Below the pieces are notes generated by a model, which ran no database searches, had not been told where the DNA came from, and worked only from the letters and a program-made list of their open reading frames with translations. A DNA stretch of 64,000 nucleotides. Origin: Xanthostigma xanthostigma (lineage: Eukaryota; Arthropoda; Insecta; Raphidioptera; Raphidiidae). Both the position numbers and the translations under genes were made by a program. The DNA is taken from NCBI GenBank assembly GCA_963575645.1, contig OY754466.1:8100001-8164000 (forward strand), read 5' to 3'. Positions 63,078-64,000 of this stretch are shown here, in pieces (position 1 is the first letter of the stretch; every line of letters begins with the position of its first letter).

Positions 63078-64000
63078 CAAAATCGAAAAATGTTTGAAAA
63101 GGCAACCGGATAAAAATGCGGTTGCATTGAAGGAAATACCCTAATTATATAATAAATTTTTTTTGCCATCCGAACCACGCGGGCCGTTTTTGCACTAGCG
63201 AATAAAAAAAAAATAAAAAAAAAACTGAAAAGGCAACCGCTTCAAAATTAGTGAGCATACTTATTGACACCACCAAACATTGGGAAAAAATTGCCATCCG
63301 ATCCTGATGGGCAGTTTCGGAGAAACAACCCCTCAAAGTCGCCGAAAAACCCTTTTTTTCGATTTTTTCAACAATAAGTAAAAAAAACACACTAAATATT
63401 GTTCAAATCGGATGGCATTCGAAATTTATACTGTCCTAAGTACAAATAATAGTGTGTATCAATGCCATCCGATTTTGATTATTTTTACCCCTATTAAGCC
63501 AACCCCCAAAACTCAATAACAATAAAAATAATGCCATACGCTTTATAAAATTGTTATTTTCATGAGTTTTGGGGGTGGCTAAATAGGGGTAAATTTAATC
63601 GAAATCGGATGGCATTGATACACACTATTTTTTGTACTTAGGACAGTATAAATTTCGAATGCCATCCGATTTGAACAATTTTTAGTGTGTTTTTTTTACT
63701 TATTGTTGAAAAAATCGAAAAAAAGGGTTTTTCGGCGACTTTGAGGGGTTGTTTCTCCGAAACTGCCCATCAGGATCGGATGGCAATTTTTTCCCAATGT
63801 TTGGTGGTGTCAATAAGTATGCTCACTAATTTTGAAGCGGTTGCCTTTTCAGTTTTTTTTTTATTTTTTTTTTATTCGCTAGTGCAAAAACGGCCCGCGT
63901 GGTTCGGATGGCAAAAAAAATTTATTATATAATTAGGGTATTTCCTTCAATGCAACCGCATTTTTATCCGGTTGCCTTTTCAAACATTTTTCGATTTTGC
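63078..64000. repeat. long near-perfect palindrome running off the window
   Basis: GCAAAATCGAAAAATGTTTG at 63078 is the exact complement of the last 20 bases of the window. The arms are about 460 bp each and centre near 63540. Both arms give the identical 81-codon frame (63145-63390 and 63687-63932), a mirror artefact. GCCATCCGAT and GGCAACCGG words recur. It is probably a foldback transposon; the true right end is not visible. Confidence 0.88.

Noticed and set aside
63145-63932. Identical 81-codon frames at 63145-63390 and 63687-63932
   Set aside because: Mirror images in a near-perfect palindrome, with low-complexity sequence and no domain.
1-64000. CRISPR array, prophage, operon or other prokaryotic system
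   Set aside because: Introns, snRNA genes and insect transposons show a eukaryotic genome. The tandem repeats lack CRISPR-like repeat-spacer structure.
50797-64000. GC-rich blocks at 54.5, 55.3, 55.9 and 61.5 kb as candidate RNF19 exon 9
   Set aside because: None, in any frame, encodes the expected hydrophobic helix 2 or the following conserved SLCR-like segment with a phase-0 acceptor.

Overview
This window looks like nuclear DNA of a moth or butterfly. It is AT-rich, its genes are split by GT-AG introns, and it is crowded with short non-autonomous transposons. Several are Helitron relics with the TC...hairpin-CTAGT end structure and the sequence signature (start TCTATACTAATATATAAAGC) that is typical of Lepidoptera. 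There are no bacterial genes, CRISPR arrays or operons. Most long open frames in the raw sequence lie inside palindromic transposons and are not genes.

Four real genes can be supported. (1) An RNF19-type RBR E3 ubiquitin ligase lies on the + strand in eight coding exons from 33208 to 50796. All splice phases agree. It encodes 435 residues covering RING1, IBR, catalytic RING2 and the first membrane helix. The second helix and the C-terminal tail were not found and should lie beyond 64000. (2) A complete small elongin-B-like gene lies on the - strand (26229 to 22301; 4 exons, 117 codons, TATA box, AATAAA). Its exons are so short that simple ORF listing misses it. (3) A U1 snRNA gene lies at 28315-28476 (+). 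(4) A U5 snRNA gene lies at 30006-30128 (+). The elongin-B-like gene and the snRNA pair sit upstream of the first RNF19 coding exon. If the CpG-rich block near 13.6 kb is the distal RNF19 promoter, which is only a guess, they would be nested in its 5' UTR intron.

Layout: 0-22 kb is gene-poor and made of foldback elements, Helitron pieces with captured tRNA-Lys sequence, a PIF/Harbinger-type foldback nested in another element, a LINE relic and a triple-nested transposon stack. 22-26.4 kb holds the elongin-B-like gene. 26.5-33 kb holds MITEs plus U1 and U5. 33-51 kb holds the RNF19 exons, whose introns contain MITEs unusually close to splice sites: an 8-bp-TSD hAT element 12 nt after the exon 2 donor, a TA-TSD foldback 18 nt after the exon 1 donor, and transposon-derived pyrimidines at the exon 3 acceptor. 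51-64 kb is transposon-filled sequence after exon 8, ending in a long near-perfect palindrome that runs off the window.

Functionally, RNF19 proteins are membrane-anchored E3 ligases, and elongin B is a ubiquitin-like adaptor of cullin-RING ligases, so both protein genes belong to the ubiquitin system. I see no evidence beyond proximity that they are linked. The least ordinary material is the divergent elongin-B-like gene, a U1 copy with a changed U1-70K loop base, transposons at splice sites, hammerhead-like motifs inside foldback elements, and transposons carrying decayed SAP-domain or Harbinger-transposase coding pieces.
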